This document shows, one piece after another, positions 1 to 9,214 of a stretch of 64,000 nucleotides of DNA; position 1 is the first letter of the stretch, and each line of letters starts with the position of its first letter. Position numbers and translations under genes: made by a program. This stretch comes from CADEDH01 sp965262175 (lineage in GTDB: Bacteria; Actinomycetota; Acidimicrobiia; Acidimicrobiales; SZUA-35). The notes beneath the pieces were generated by a model, which saw only the letters and a list, made by a program, of their open reading frames with translations, was not told where the DNA came from and made no database searches. The stretch covers positions 202,601-266,600 of the forward strand of contig CBDHES010000010.1 in assembly GCA_965262175.1 (NCBI GenBank), written 5' to 3'.

Positions 1-34
1 GATCCGCAGGCGGGCCCGAACCTAGGGTCGGGAG

Positions 35-1663
35 ATGGGGGACATCGCCGCTGATCGCACCATCGACGCCGCCTCGGTCGACATCGACGCGGTCGTCGTC
101 GGCGCCGGGTTCGCCGGTCTGTACCTCTGTCACCGCCTTGTCGAGACCGGGTTTTCGGTCCGGGTGTTCGAGGCGGGGGGCGGGGTCGGCGGCACCTGGT
201 ACTGGAACCGCTATCCCGGCGCCCGCTGCGACATCGAGAGCGTGCAGTACTCCTACCAGTTCTCTCCCGAACTGCAGGCCGAGTGGAGCTGGACCGAGCG
301 GTACGCCTCCCAGCCCGAGCTTCTCGCCTACATCGAGCACGTCGCCGACCGGTTCGATCTCCGCCGTCACATCACCTTCGACACCCGGGTCGAGCGAGCC
401 TCCTTCGACGACGGCACCCACGCCTGGACGATCGAGACCGGCGGTGGGGAGACCGTCCGGGCTCGGTACCTGCTCCTGGGGGTCGGGGCCCTGTCGACGA
501 CGCTGACCCCATCGTTCGCCGGACTCGACGACTACCGGGGCCGAACCCTCCACACCGGTCGTTGGCCCCACGAGCCGGTCGACGTCGGCGGGGAGCGGGT
601 CGGGGTGATCGGAACCGGGTCCTCGGCGGTCCAGTCGATCCCGATCCTGGCCGAGCAGGCCGAGCATCTCCACGTGTTCCAGCGGACCCCCAACTACGTC
701 GTCCCGGCCCGCAACCGGCCACTCGACCCCGACGAGGTGGCCGCTATCAAGGCCGACTACGGCGGCCTTCGGGCCCGGGCCTGGGACCGCCCGACCGGGT
801 TCTGGTTCCCGTTCGATCCCGGCTCGATCCACGACGTCGAGGAGGTCGAGCGGTTCGAGCGGCTGGAGCGATGGTGGGAGATCGGCGGCCTCCCGTTCCT
901 CGGCGCGTTCGGTGACACGCTGATCGACCCGGAGGCCAACCGGTTGGTGGCCGAGTACTGGGCGACGAAGGTCCGGGCGATCGTCGACGACCCGGCCGTG
1001 GCCGAGCTGCTCATCCCCCACGGACACATCTTCGGCGGAAAGCGCCTCTGCGCCGGCACCGGCTACTACGAGACGTTCAACCGCCCCGACGTGACCCTGG
1101 TCGACGTCAGCGCCTCCGGGATCGAGCGCTTCACTTCAACCGGTCTCATAGCCGGTGGCACGACCTACGAGGTCGACACCGTGGTGTTCGCCACCGGGTT
1201 CGACGCCCTGACCGGCAGCGTGGTGGCCATCGACATTCGAAGCCCCGACGGCACGACGATCGCCGAACGTTGGCGGGACGGGCCGGCCACCCTGCTCGGC
1301 CTGGCGGTCGCCGGGTTCCCCAACCTGTTCAACCTCCAGGGCCCGGAGAGCCCGGGCGTACTCGTCAGCATGGTGACCGGTATCGAGCACCAGAGCGACT
1401 GGATCATCGACTGCCTCGCCTGGATGCGGGATCGGGATCTGACCCGGTGTGAGGCGACGGTCGAGGCCCAGCGGGCGTGGGGGGCGACGGTCGACGAGGC
1501 CGCCGCCCGATCGCTCCGGTCGAGGTGCGACTCGTGGTACACCGGCGCCAACGTCGAGGGCAAAGCCCGTCGGTTCATGCCCTACATCGGGGGTTTCCCG
1601 GCCTACCGGGACGCCTGCGCCGAGGTGGCCGACCACGACTACCGGGGGTTCGTCTTCGCCTGA
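35..1663 (+). CDS. Flavin-containing monooxygenase, Baeyer-Villiger type
   Basis: A 542-residue FAD/NADPH monooxygenase expected to oxygenate ketones or related small hydrophobic substrates in the cytoplasm. An FAD-binding GAGFAG motif lies at residues 23-28 and a second, NADPH-binding GVIGTG motif near 190-195. Between them YRGRTLHTGRWP (about 167-178) matches the Baeyer-Villiger fingerprint FxGxxxHxxxW(P/D), with Tyr for the first Phe. Length is normal for cyclohexanone-monooxygenase relatives. The ATG is preceded by TAGGGT (23-28) with exactly 6 nt between, so translation is probably leaderless. It converges on the HpaB-type operon. Family assignment is firm; the substrate is unknown. Confidence 0.88.
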   Translation: MGDIAADRTIDAASVDIDAVVVGAGFAGLYLCHRLVETGFSVRVFEAGGGVGGTWYWNRYPGARCDIESVQYSYQFSPELQAEWSWTERYASQPELLAYIEHVADRFDLRRHITFDTRVERASFDDGTHAWTIETGGGETVRARYLLLGVGALSTTLTPSFAGLDDYRGRTLHTGRWPHEPVDVGGERVGVIGTGSSAVQSIPILAEQAEHLHVFQRTPNYVVPARNRPLDPDEVAAIKADYGGLRARAWDRPTGFWFPFDPGSIHDVEEVERFERLERWWEIGGLPFLGAFGDTLIDPEANRLVAEYWATKVRAIVDDPAVAELLIPHGHIFGGKRLCAGTGYYETFNRPDVTLVDVSASGIERFTSTGLIAGGTTYEVDTVVFATGFDALTGSVVAIDIRSPDGTTIAERWRDGPATLLGLAVAGFPNLFNLQGPESPGVLVSMVTGIEHQSDWIIDCLAWMRDRDLTRCEATVEAQRAWGATVDEAAARSLRSRCDSWYTGANVEGKARRFMPYIGGFPAYRDACAEVADHDYRGFVFA

Positions 1664-1694
1664 TCCGGCGGCCCCGCACCGGCCGGCCTGGCGG

Positions 1695-2366
1695 TCAGGC
1701 CAGCGGGGCGACCGGCTCGACCCGGTAGTCGAGGGTGAGGACCGCGCCCCCGCCGGGGTCGGTGATGGTCCCGGTGAACCGCTCGGCCGGGCGGATGCCG
1801 CCGAGGGTGGGGACGGTGCCGCACAGCACCACGTAGGAGTCCGGCCGGTGGCCGCCCCACGGCACGCCGTCCACCAGTTCACCCGGCGAACGGTTGACTC
1901 CCGCCGTCGCCTGCTGGTATGCGGTCGGCACGCCGTCGATCTCGACGGTTGCCGCCAGTTGGAGCTCGGCCCACCGGTCGGCCACGTCGTCCCAGGCCAT
2001 AGCGTCCACCGACAGCGGCGTCGGGCAGATCAGCTTCGACAGTCGGATGTCGATCGCCTCGGCTTCCCGGCAGGTGTGGTCGGAGCCGGCGGCCAGCCAC
2101 CGATCGCTCCCGTCGACGACGAGGGCCAGTTCGATCTCACCGCTGGTCGCCCCCGATGGAACCCCGATCGTCGGATGCTGGGTGAGGGCCGTCGGTGGCA
2201 TCGCCCAGTACATCGGCACGGAGGGGGGCGGGGCGATCCCCTCGGCCGCCAACTCGTCGATGTGGTGCCGGACGGCGTGGGGGTCGGCGCCGGTGTAGCC
2301 GACGACGATCAGGACCTCGGGAGCGATCCGCCGGGTCACCCCGTCGATCCGCAGCTCGATCGTCAT
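1695..2366 (-). CDS. DUF2848 family protein
   Basis: A 223-residue protein resembling DUF2848, a family distantly related to fumarylacetoacetate-hydrolase-type enzymes. Family-like stretches are VGYTGADPHAVRHHIDEL near the N-terminus, a central SGEIELALV followed by AAGSDHT, and a C-terminal CGTVPTLGGIRP. Its ATG overlaps the stop of the upstream hydroxylase gene (ATGA), so it is translationally coupled as the last gene of a cupin-HpaB-DUF2848 operon. That context suggests a step after ring or chain oxygenation. The reaction is not established, and I identify the family from memory of its conserved segments. Confidence 0.75.
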   Translation of the reverse strand: MTIELRIDGVTRRIAPEVLIVVGYTGADPHAVRHHIDELAAEGIAPPPSVPMYWAMPPTALTQHPTIGVPSGATSGEIELALVVDGSDRWLAAGSDHTCREAEAIDIRLSKLICPTPLSVDAMAWDDVADRWAELQLAATVEIDGVPTAYQQATAGVNRSPGELVDGVPWGGHRPDSYVVLCGTVPTLGGIRPAERFTGTITDPGGGAVLTLDYRVEPVAPLA

Positions 2367-3796
2367 CGGTCGGCCGGCAGAGGTGTGGTGCGGTCCCATC
2401 GGGCCAGCGTCCGGTCGAGGAGGGCCTCGGCCTCGTCGAGCCGCCACGTCCGGCGGGTGTGGGCCTTGGCCACCGCCGGGGCGCCGGCGTAGAACATCTC
2501 GTACTGGTGGTGGCGGCCGGCGAACTCGGTGCCGATCAGGTCCCACGCCAACCGGTACAGCTTCACCCGGTCCTCGGCGTCGACCCCGGGGGAGGCGGCG
2601 TGATCGATCAGGTCGGGGTGGTCCAACGCCGCGACCGACGATGGGAGGTCGATCACCTGGGAGCTGGTCAGCTCCCGGAGGAGGTGGAGGGCTCGGGGGT
2701 ACAGCTCGGCTTGGCGGGCCATTGCGCTGTACAGGAACCGCTTGTCGGGGACCATCACGCCGGCATCGTCGAGCCGGGCCCCGTGCTCGGCCGCAAGCAC
2801 GTGGGCCTCGACCGATCCGGCCAACGACGCCAGCTCGGCCAGCTGATCGAGAGCCCCGGCCGACGCACCGGCTCCCGACACCTCGACGATCCGGGTCGCC
2901 AGACCGACGAGCAGCCGGAGCTTGACCATCAACCGGATCTGGGCCTGGAGGTTGCCGAGGGTGTGCGCTGCCGTGGCGTGGAACTGGGCGCCGGTCGCCT
3001 CGATGTCCCGGCAGACGAAGACCTGAGCGGTGGGGACCGTCACCCTGTCGAAGACCACCACGGCGTCGGTCTCGTCGAACCTCGCAGCGAACGGTGCATC
3101 GAAGACCGAGGTGGCCGTGGAGAACGGCCGCCGGCAGTGGATCCGCAGCCCGTCGGTGGCCACCGGGACGACGAACGACAGGGCGTGATCCTCCTGGCCC
3201 ATCCCGAGCGGAGGGATGCAGCTGGCGAACAGCCAATCGGAGACCGCGGTGCCGGTCCCCAGGATCATGGTGCCGTCGACCACGATCCCGTCGTCGGTCT
3301 CGTCGACGACCCGGAGCTGGCTCGGGCGACCGCCGGCGACGGCCCGGGCCCGGTCGATCGACGGCGGGATGATGACGTAGCTCACGTAGTGGTCGGCGGC
3401 CGCCGCCCGGTCCCGGAAGCCCAGGACCGCGTCGGCTCGGGGCCCGAACACGTCGGGTCGGCCTGCGAACCCGGCGAAGAACGAGGCCACGTGGTCCGGT
3501 CCCCGGCCGACGAACCCGCCGGTCTCCTCGGCCAGCCGTTCGCTGGCCCGCCGCCGGGCGACCAGATCGTCGATCGAGCGCGGGGTGACCCACCACCACG
3601 CTTCGTCCGGCGGCCGGACGGAACCGTGGTCGACCGTGCGGAAACCCTCGCCGGCCGACACGTCGATCAGGTGGGCCATCGTCGCCACGATCCCGGCGAA
3701 GGCAGGGTGGGTCGTCACGTCGATCTCGGCACCGTCGAGGAACACGTGGCGGCCGTCGGCCAGGTCGGCCCGGTACGAGGCCCCGGTCCGGGTCAC
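2363..3796 (-). CDS. 4-hydroxyphenylacetate 3-hydroxylase (HpaB) family oxygenase
   Basis: A protein of 477 residues from the GTG chosen at 3796, belonging to the FADH2-dependent HpaB/PvcC-type monooxygenase family with an acyl-CoA-dehydrogenase-like fold. It has a family-like N-terminal segment, a middle beta domain (SDWLFASCIPPLGMGQEDHALSFVVPV, given here only as a landmark at roughly residues 200-230) and a helical C-terminal half. The GTG overlaps the cupin stop (GTGA), which decides the start; a longer frame exists but would run into the cupin. Such enzymes need a flavin reductase partner, and none is encoded nearby. Substrate is unknown, probably an aromatic or other phenol-like compound. 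Confidence 0.8.
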   Translation of the reverse strand: MTRTGASYRADLADGRHVFLDGAEIDVTTHPAFAGIVATMAHLIDVSAGEGFRTVDHGSVRPPDEAWWWVTPRSIDDLVARRRASERLAEETGGFVGRGPDHVASFFAGFAGRPDVFGPRADAVLGFRDRAAAADHYVSYVIIPPSIDRARAVAGGRPSQLRVVDETDDGIVVDGTMILGTGTAVSDWLFASCIPPLGMGQEDHALSFVVPVATDGLRIHCRRPFSTATSVFDAPFAARFDETDAVVVFDRVTVPTAQVFVCRDIEATGAQFHATAAHTLGNLQAQIRLMVKLRLLVGLATRIVEVSGAGASAGALDQLAELASLAGSVEAHVLAAEHGARLDDAGVMVPDKRFLYSAMARQAELYPRALHLLRELTSSQVIDLPSSVAALDHPDLIDHAASPGVDAEDRVKLYRLAWDLIGTEFAGRHHQYEMFYAGAPAVAKAHTRRTWRLDEAEALLDRTLARWDRTTPLPADR

Positions 3797-4155
3797 GGCC
3801 GGTCGGCCCCCGGCGGGAAGCTGTGGCGGAACTCGACCATCAGGACCCCGTCGTTCGACGTCCACGGCCCGTGTGGCATCCCGGGCGGCCGGCAGGCGTA
3901 CATGCCGGCGGTGAAGGTCTGACCGAGGCGGAGGTCGGTGAGGTCGCCCGACACGATGTACACCTCTTCCCAGAACTCATGGGTCAAGGCCCCGTTCGGG
4001 GTCGAGTCGGTACCGGGCTCGAACCGGAGGAGGCGGGTGTAGTCGGGCGAGTCGGTGCTAGCCGACAGGATCTGCTCCCAGATCCCGTCCACCGGCCCGC
4101 CCGCCGGCCGCCACGGTCCCTGAGGAATTCCGAACTCCAGCTCCGGCTTGTCCAT
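3793..4155 (-). CDS. Small cupin-domain protein
   Basis: A 120-residue single cupin. The first conserved cupin motif is seen as THEFWEEVYIVSGDL, with His and two Glu candidates for metal binding, and the second as CRPPGMPHGPW, with the second His. It is probably a metal-dependent dioxygenase, isomerase or sensor of the ChrR-like type. It is the first gene of the cupin-HpaB-DUF2848 operon. TAACGT (reverse strand, 4162-4167) ends 6 nt before the ATG, so a leaderless promoter lies inside the 3' end of the upstream exporter gene, whose frame overlaps the cupin by about 98 bp. Confidence 0.75.
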   Translation of the reverse strand: MDKPELEFGIPQGPWRPAGGPVDGIWEQILSASTDSPDYTRLLRFEPGTDSTPNGALTHEFWEEVYIVSGDLTDLRLGQTFTAGMYACRPPGMPHGPWTSNDGVLMVEFRHSFPPGADRP

Positions 4156-5719
4156 CCGTCGACGTTAGCTCGGCCCCCGGGGTGTCGTCGTCGCCCCCGA
4201 TGGCCGACGAGGTCCGCAGCGGCCGCTCCCGTGTCGTCAGGCCGAGCACCGCGACCACCCCCATGATCGGGATGGCCAGCCAGACGAGGTCGACGACCGA
4301 GTGGGTGACCGCCTCGACGACCACGGTCTGGAGGTCGGCCGGGAAGTCCCGGATGATGCGGGGGCTGCGGATCACCCCCTCGGCACCGCCCAGCTCCGCC
4401 AGCCGGCTCGACCCGAGCCGCTCGACGAGTTCGCCGTCGAGTTGGCGAGCGACGACCGCCCCGCCGACCGCGGCGCCGAACGCCCCGCCCATGCTCCGGA
4501 AGAAGTTCGAGGCCGAGGTGGCGATCCCCAGGTCCTCGACCGGGGCGGCGTTCTGCACCGACAGGGTCAGGTTGGGGAAGATCAGCCCCAACCCGAGGCC
4601 GTACAGCAGCAACACGGGGGCGAGGTCGAGAGCACCGGTGTCGGGGCCGATCCGGGTCAGCAGGATCAGGGCGACGAGGGCCAGGAGCGGGCCCAGCACC
4701 AGCGTCCACTTGTAGCGGCCGAAGCGGGTCACCAGGAGGCCGCTCACCGTCGCCACGACGCTGATCCCGATGCTCTGGGGGGTGAGCATCAGCCCGCTCC
4801 TGGTGGCCGATGCGCCCGTCGCCACCTGGAGGAACAGGGGCATGAAGGTGATGACCGAGATCAGCGACGCCATCAGGCAGAAGCCCATCACGAACACGAT
4901 GGCGATCGTCCGGTCGGCGAACAGCCGGAGCGGCACGATCGGTTCGACGGCCCGCCGCTCGGCCACGACGAACAGCACGGTGCCGATGACCCCGACCGTC
5001 GCCGCCACTGCGATCGGCCACGATCGCCACGGGTAGGTGTCGCCACCCCAGACCGGCACGAGGATCAGCGCGGTCGAGGCGATCACCAGCAGCACGATCC
5101 CCGCCCAGTCGATCGGCCGGCGGCGGGAGGAGAACGGCAACCGGAGGCCGCGATCGGCGACCACCACGGCGAGGCCGGCGATCGGCACGACGGCCCAGAA
5201 CACCCACCGCCAGCCCGGTCCGTCGACCAGCAGGCCACCCCAGATCGGCCCGGTGATCGCCGAGAAGGTGAAGATGGCGGTGAAGATCCCGATGTACCGG
5301 CCCCGCTGCCGGGGCGACACGACGTCGCCGACGATGACGAAGGCCAGTGACATCAGCCCGCCCCCACCGAGGCCCTGGAAGGCCCGGGCCGCCACGAGCT
5401 GGTTCATGGTCTGGGACAGGGCGCACAGCACCGAGCCGATGCCGAACACCCAGATCGCCACCAGGTACACGATCCGACGGCCGTACAGGTCGGACATCTT
5501 GCCGTAGAGCGGGGTGACGATCGTCGAGGTCAGGAGGTAGGCCGACACCACCCAGGCGATCCGGTTGCCCCCGCCGAGCTGGCCGGCCATCGTCGGCAGG
5601 GCGGTGGCCACCACGCTCTGCTCGGTCGATGAGAGGAACAGGCCCATCATCAGCCCGGCCATGAGCCACCGCATCTGGGTGGGGCTGAGGCCGTCGGCCG
5701 GTCGGGGTGTCGTCGTCAT
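4058..5719 (-). CDS. DHA2-family MFS drug exporter (EmrB/QacA type)
   Basis: A 553-residue major facilitator with about 14 predicted membrane segments. The family's motif A-like loop reads GKMSDLYGRR after the second helix, and LDSTIVN-type motif D1 is replaced by STEQSVVATALPT. It is probably a proton-coupled exporter of hydrophobic compounds in the inner membrane. I chose the internal ATG at 5719 because TAGCGT (5728-5733) lies 8 nt upstream; an upstream ATG at 5767 would add 16 unlikely residues. The hydrophilic C-terminal tail continues past the cupin start in another frame, a 98-bp same-strand overlap that is unusual. Confidence 0.85.
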   Translation of the reverse strand: MTTTPRPADGLSPTQMRWLMAGLMMGLFLSSTEQSVVATALPTMAGQLGGGNRIAWVVSAYLLTSTIVTPLYGKMSDLYGRRIVYLVAIWVFGIGSVLCALSQTMNQLVAARAFQGLGGGGLMSLAFVIVGDVVSPRQRGRYIGIFTAIFTFSAITGPIWGGLLVDGPGWRWVFWAVVPIAGLAVVVADRGLRLPFSSRRRPIDWAGIVLLVIASTALILVPVWGGDTYPWRSWPIAVAATVGVIGTVLFVVAERRAVEPIVPLRLFADRTIAIVFVMGFCLMASLISVITFMPLFLQVATGASATRSGLMLTPQSIGISVVATVSGLLVTRFGRYKWTLVLGPLLALVALILLTRIGPDTGALDLAPVLLLYGLGLGLIFPNLTLSVQNAAPVEDLGIATSASNFFRSMGGAFGAAVGGAVVARQLDGELVERLGSSRLAELGGAEGVIRSPRIIRDFPADLQTVVVEAVTHSVVDLVWLAIPIMGVVAVLGLTTRERPLRTSSAIGGDDDTPGAELTSTDGQAGAGVRNSSGTVAAGGRAGGRDLGADPVG

Positions 5720-5798
5720 CGAGTGCGACGCTACCCCCGAGCCGACGATCGGGCCCAGCTCGCTCACGCCGTCGACGCTCCGGCGAGCCGGACGAGGA

Positions 5799-5858
5799 GG
5801 TCGGTGTCGAGGTGGTCGGTGTCGAGGTGGTCGGTGTCGAGGTGGTCGGCGTCGGCGT
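5799..5858. repeat. 15-bp tandem repeat, three perfect copies plus one degenerate
   Basis: The unit GGTCGGTGTCGAGGT occurs at 5799-5813, 5814-5828 and 5829-5843, followed by a decayed copy to 5858. It lies between the CoA-transferase stop and the exporter start. Read on the minus strand it encodes a DHLDT repeat followed by LLVRLAGASTA and a stop at about 5764, but this frame has no start codon. Confidence 0.9.
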
Positions 5859-5893
5859 CGGGCCGGGCCGTACTCGGCTCGTGGGCCGGACGG

Positions 5894-8296
5894 TCAGTCG
5901 GGTGGGGTGTCGGTCATCGCGCCGTCGAGGCGGAGGTCGGCGATCTCGGTCGGCGTCCGATGGGCGAGCTCGGCGAGGACCTCGTCGCCGTGCTCGTTCA
6001 GCAGCGGGGCCGGGCGCCGGTAGGTGGCGGGGGTTGCGTCGAAGCGGATCGCAAGGCCGGGCCAGGCGTGGCGGCCGGCCTCGGGGTGGTCGAGGGTGAC
6101 GAAGAAGCCCCGGCGGTCGTGGTGGGGGTCGGTCATCACGTCGGGGGCCTCGGCCGTCGCCGCCGCGGCGATACCGCCGGCCTGGAGGGTGTCGGCCGCC
6201 TCATCGGCGGCCCGGTCGGCGATCCACGCGCCCACCGCATCGTCGATCTCGTCGTGGTGGCGGAGGCGGTCGGCGGTCGACCATTTTGCCCAGGCGGGAT
6301 CGAGGCCGGCGAGGTCGACGAGCGTCCGCCACCGGCCGTCGTCGACCACCGTGAGGGCCACCCACCGGTCGTCGCCCCGGGCCCGGTAGACGCCGTGGGG
6401 GGCGTAGCCGGGGTGGCGGTTGCCGGGCCGGGCGGGCTCGGTGCCCTGCAACTGGCGGTCGACGAGGGCGTGGCCGATCGTGGCCACCGTCGCCTCGTAC
6501 TGGGCGACCTCGACGGTCGCCCCACCGGCCCCGTCCCGCCCCCGGCGGACCGCGGCGATCGTCGCCAGGGCCGCCACCATCCCGGCGATCGGATCGGGCC
6601 AGGCAATGCCGCCTTTCCGGGCCGGCTCGTCGGGGTAGCCCATGAGGGCCGACAGCCCGGCCTGGGAATCGATCATCGGGCCGTAGGCGACCCGGTCGGT
6701 GGCCGGACCGCTACGCCCGAATCCGGGCATCGTCACGTAGACGAGGTCGGGGTTCAGCCGGTGGAGCGACGCCTCGTCGAGGCCGAGCTGGGGCATGACC
6801 CGGGGGCTGTAGTTCTCGATGACGACGTCGACCGAGGCCACCATCGCCGCCAGGGCGTCCCGGCCCCCGTCGCTCGACAGGTCGAGGGCGATGCTCCGCT
6901 TGTTGATGGCGTACTTGTTGACGAAGCCGATCCGGTTCCAGTGCCGTGGCCCCGGATCGTTGTCGGGGTAGTAGCGGGTCGCCTCGACCGATGATCGGTC
7001 GATCCCGGCCGGGCCCCTGGCCCACGGGGCCTCGACCATGATCACGTCGGCCCCGAGGTCGGCCAGGATCCGGGTCGCCAGCGGACCGGCCCACACCCGG
7101 GTGAGGTCGAGGACCCGGAGCCCGCCGAGCGGGCCGTCGGTACCGCCGAGCGGTCGCCGAGCGGGGCCGTCGTCGCCCTCGTGGCCCTCGTCGGCCGGTG
7201 GGGTGGCGGCGGCGAGCGGGGGCGTGATCCGGATCGGCGAGCGGGGGATCCGGACGGCGGTGCCATCGTGGTCGACCTGGCGCCACGCTTCCCGGGCCGT
7301 CAGCTGCTCATCGGCCAGCACGTCGGCCAGCTGGTTCACCGGGCCTGCCGGAACCCGAAGCACCTGGAGGAGGTCGACGGTCTCGGCGGCGTCCTGGGTG
7401 GCTAGCCAGGGCACCAGGTGCTCGTCGAGAAGGGTCGGGTGGTGCATGAGGTCGTAGGTCGACTCGATGCCCGGGAGCTCGGTGAGGTGGTCGAGGCCGG
7501 CCACTCCGAGGAGCCGGTCGAGTTGATCGTCGCGGGGCACGACGAGGGAGATCATGGCGTCCCGGCATCGGTAGGCGCCGATCGGCCGACCGGGCCCGGC
7601 GTAGCGGTTCCCCATCCGGCGGAGGACGTCGCCGGCATGGGTCCACCGGAGAAGCGTGAACTGGTGGAGCGCGGTCAACACCTCGAAGTGGGTGATCTCG
7701 ACCCGCTGGCCGCGGCCGGTGGGCGGGGTGTGACCGGGCGGCGCCTCGCGGTCGGCGGCGACCGCGGCCATGGCACCGATGGCGGCGTGGAGTCCGACGG
7801 CCCACGCCACCTGGTGGGCCGGCCCCTGGAGCGGCTCTCGGTCGGGGTCGCCGGTGAGGAGGAGATGCCCGCTCGCCGCCTGGTCGGTCAGCTCGGTCGA
7901 CGATTCGGTGGAGCGGGGGCCGTCGGCGCCGAACGGGGAGATCTCCACCACGACCGTCCGCCCGTCGAGATCGGCACCGGCCGGTCCCGATCGGAACGGG
8001 ACGAGCGGGTCGGGGGCCGACGAGTCGATGATGATGTCGGCCCCGGCCAGCAGCTCCCGGGCGGGGCCGTCGATCCCGGCCCACCCGTCGGCCGACGAGC
8101 CGGCCGGCACCCGGTGGTGTCCCTTGTCGATGTCGAGGTACAGCGGCAAGCCGATGCCAGCACCGGGAGCCAGCGATCGCTCCGGGTCGGCGACCACGAC
8201 GACCTCGGCCCCCAGGTCGGCCAGCAGCTTGGCCGCCACCGCCCCGGCCGTCGAACCCCGCAGCTCGATCACCCGCAGCGGGGTATCGGTCGCCAT
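5894..8296 (-). CDS. Tandem (two-domain) CaiB/BaiF family III CoA transferase
   Basis: An 800-residue fusion of two family III CoA-transferase modules (roughly 1-370 and 395-800). Such enzymes move CoA between carboxylic acids through a catalytic Asp. The C-terminal module keeps the Asp in GIAWPDPIAGM. In the N-terminal module the equivalent segment is HQVAWAVGLHA, with Ala at the Asp position by hand alignment to formyl-CoA transferase. The C-terminal module also has the family's LRVLDLTRVWAGP and LGADVIMVE segments. ATG 8296 is preceded by TACGAT (8303-8308) at exactly 6 nt, so the ten extra upstream residues of the longer frame are rejected. Substrates are unknown. Confidence 0.87.
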   Translation of the reverse strand: MATDTPLRVIELRGSTAGAVAAKLLADLGAEVVVVADPERSLAPGAGIGLPLYLDIDKGHHRVPAGSSADGWAGIDGPARELLAGADIIIDSSAPDPLVPFRSGPAGADLDGRTVVVEISPFGADGPRSTESSTELTDQAASGHLLLTGDPDREPLQGPAHQVAWAVGLHAAIGAMAAVAADREAPPGHTPPTGRGQRVEITHFEVLTALHQFTLLRWTHAGDVLRRMGNRYAGPGRPIGAYRCRDAMISLVVPRDDQLDRLLGVAGLDHLTELPGIESTYDLMHHPTLLDEHLVPWLATQDAAETVDLLQVLRVPAGPVNQLADVLADEQLTAREAWRQVDHDGTAVRIPRSPIRITPPLAAATPPADEGHEGDDGPARRPLGGTDGPLGGLRVLDLTRVWAGPLATRILADLGADVIMVEAPWARGPAGIDRSSVEATRYYPDNDPGPRHWNRIGFVNKYAINKRSIALDLSSDGGRDALAAMVASVDVVIENYSPRVMPQLGLDEASLHRLNPDLVYVTMPGFGRSGPATDRVAYGPMIDSQAGLSALMGYPDEPARKGGIAWPDPIAGMVAALATIAAVRRGRDGAGGATVEVAQYEATVATIGHALVDRQLQGTEPARPGNRHPGYAPHGVYRARGDDRWVALTVVDDGRWRTLVDLAGLDPAWAKWSTADRLRHHDEIDDAVGAWIADRAADEAADTLQAGGIAAAATAEAPDVMTDPHHDRRGFFVTLDHPEAGRHAWPGLAIRFDATPATYRRPAPLLNEHGDEVLAELAHRTPTEIADLRLDGAMTDTPPD

Positions 8297-8350
8297 CGGG
8301 TGATCGTAGTGATCGCCCCGTCTCACGGCATCTCGACGCCAGCCCGGCGG

Positions 8351-9142
8351 TCAGTCGACCGGTTGGTCGACGGCGGCCCGCCACTCGGCATAGGCCGCCT
8401 CGTCGCCCTCGACGGTGATGTCGGTGTCGGCAGCTCGCCGCCACAGCCAGGCGTCGAGGGCGGCGGCCGGCCCGCTGACCGTCACGTCGGCCGGGCCGGC
8501 GTCGTCGACCCGGAGCACATGGGGCCCATCGAGACGTCGGCCCGAGTCGGGGTCGGTCCCCTCCAGGACCCCGGTCGCGACGCGGACCCGGTGGCCGGTG
8601 TCGGTGACCTCGATGGCGGTGTGGCGACCCGAGGGGTCGAACCGACCCCAGACCGGTGGCGGCCCGCCGTAGATGACGTCCATCAGTTCGGCGACACCGT
8701 CGGCGGCGAGCTCGGCCGGCAGCGGGGTGATCTCGTCGGTCGCCTGCTCGGCGTCGAGGCGGTGGATGAGCGCTTCGTGGGCCTGGCGTCGGAACGTGAA
8801 GCCGACGGTCTGCTCTGCGGCCCACGACCACGCCGCCTCGTCCCCGTCGGCCCCGGCCAACGCGTCGGCCAGCGCCGTCGTCGCTCGGTCGAAGAAGGCG
8901 ACGACCTCGCTTCGGCCGGCCGGCCGGTCCGGTTCGTCGTCGGGTGGTCCAGCCGGGCGGGCGGCGACGATCCGGGACCAGAACCACTGGACCTCGGCCA
9001 GGTGCCAGACCAGGTCATCGACGGTCCAGTCGGGGCAGGCGGGGACGGTCCGGTCGGGTGGGGCGGCGGCCGCGACCTCCCGGAACCGGGACGACTCGGT
9101 CCGGAGGTGGGCCAGGTAGGCGGCGGGGGTCAGCCGGGTCAT
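8351..9142 (-). CDS. Maleylpyruvate isomerase family mycothiol-dependent protein (DinB-like)
   Basis: A 263-residue member of the MDMPI/DinB-like family of actinobacterial metalloproteins that often use mycothiol as cofactor. The metal ligands appear as His47 in WTVDDLVWHLAE and as the E-x3-H pair Glu123/His127 in AHEALIHRLD, within a four-helix bundle. A C-terminal MDMPI-type alpha/beta domain follows from about residue 160. TAGGTT (reverse strand, 9149-9154) sits 6 nt before the ATG. Located just upstream of the tandem CoA transferase in the same direction, it may share its pathway. Many relatives have no assigned reaction. Confidence 0.8.
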   Translation of the reverse strand: MTRLTPAAYLAHLRTESSRFREVAAAAPPDRTVPACPDWTVDDLVWHLAEVQWFWSRIVAARPAGPPDDEPDRPAGRSEVVAFFDRATTALADALAGADGDEAAWSWAAEQTVGFTFRRQAHEALIHRLDAEQATDEITPLPAELAADGVAELMDVIYGGPPPVWGRFDPSGRHTAIEVTDTGHRVRVATGVLEGTDPDSGRRLDGPHVLRVDDAGPADVTVSGPAAALDAWLWRRAADTDITVEGDEAAYAEWRAAVDQPVD

Positions 9143-9214
9143 GGGGCGAACCTAGACCGTCGGGCGCCGCCGCCCGATCGAGTTTCGCCCTCCGGTCACG
9201 TCGGACCCAGGCCG

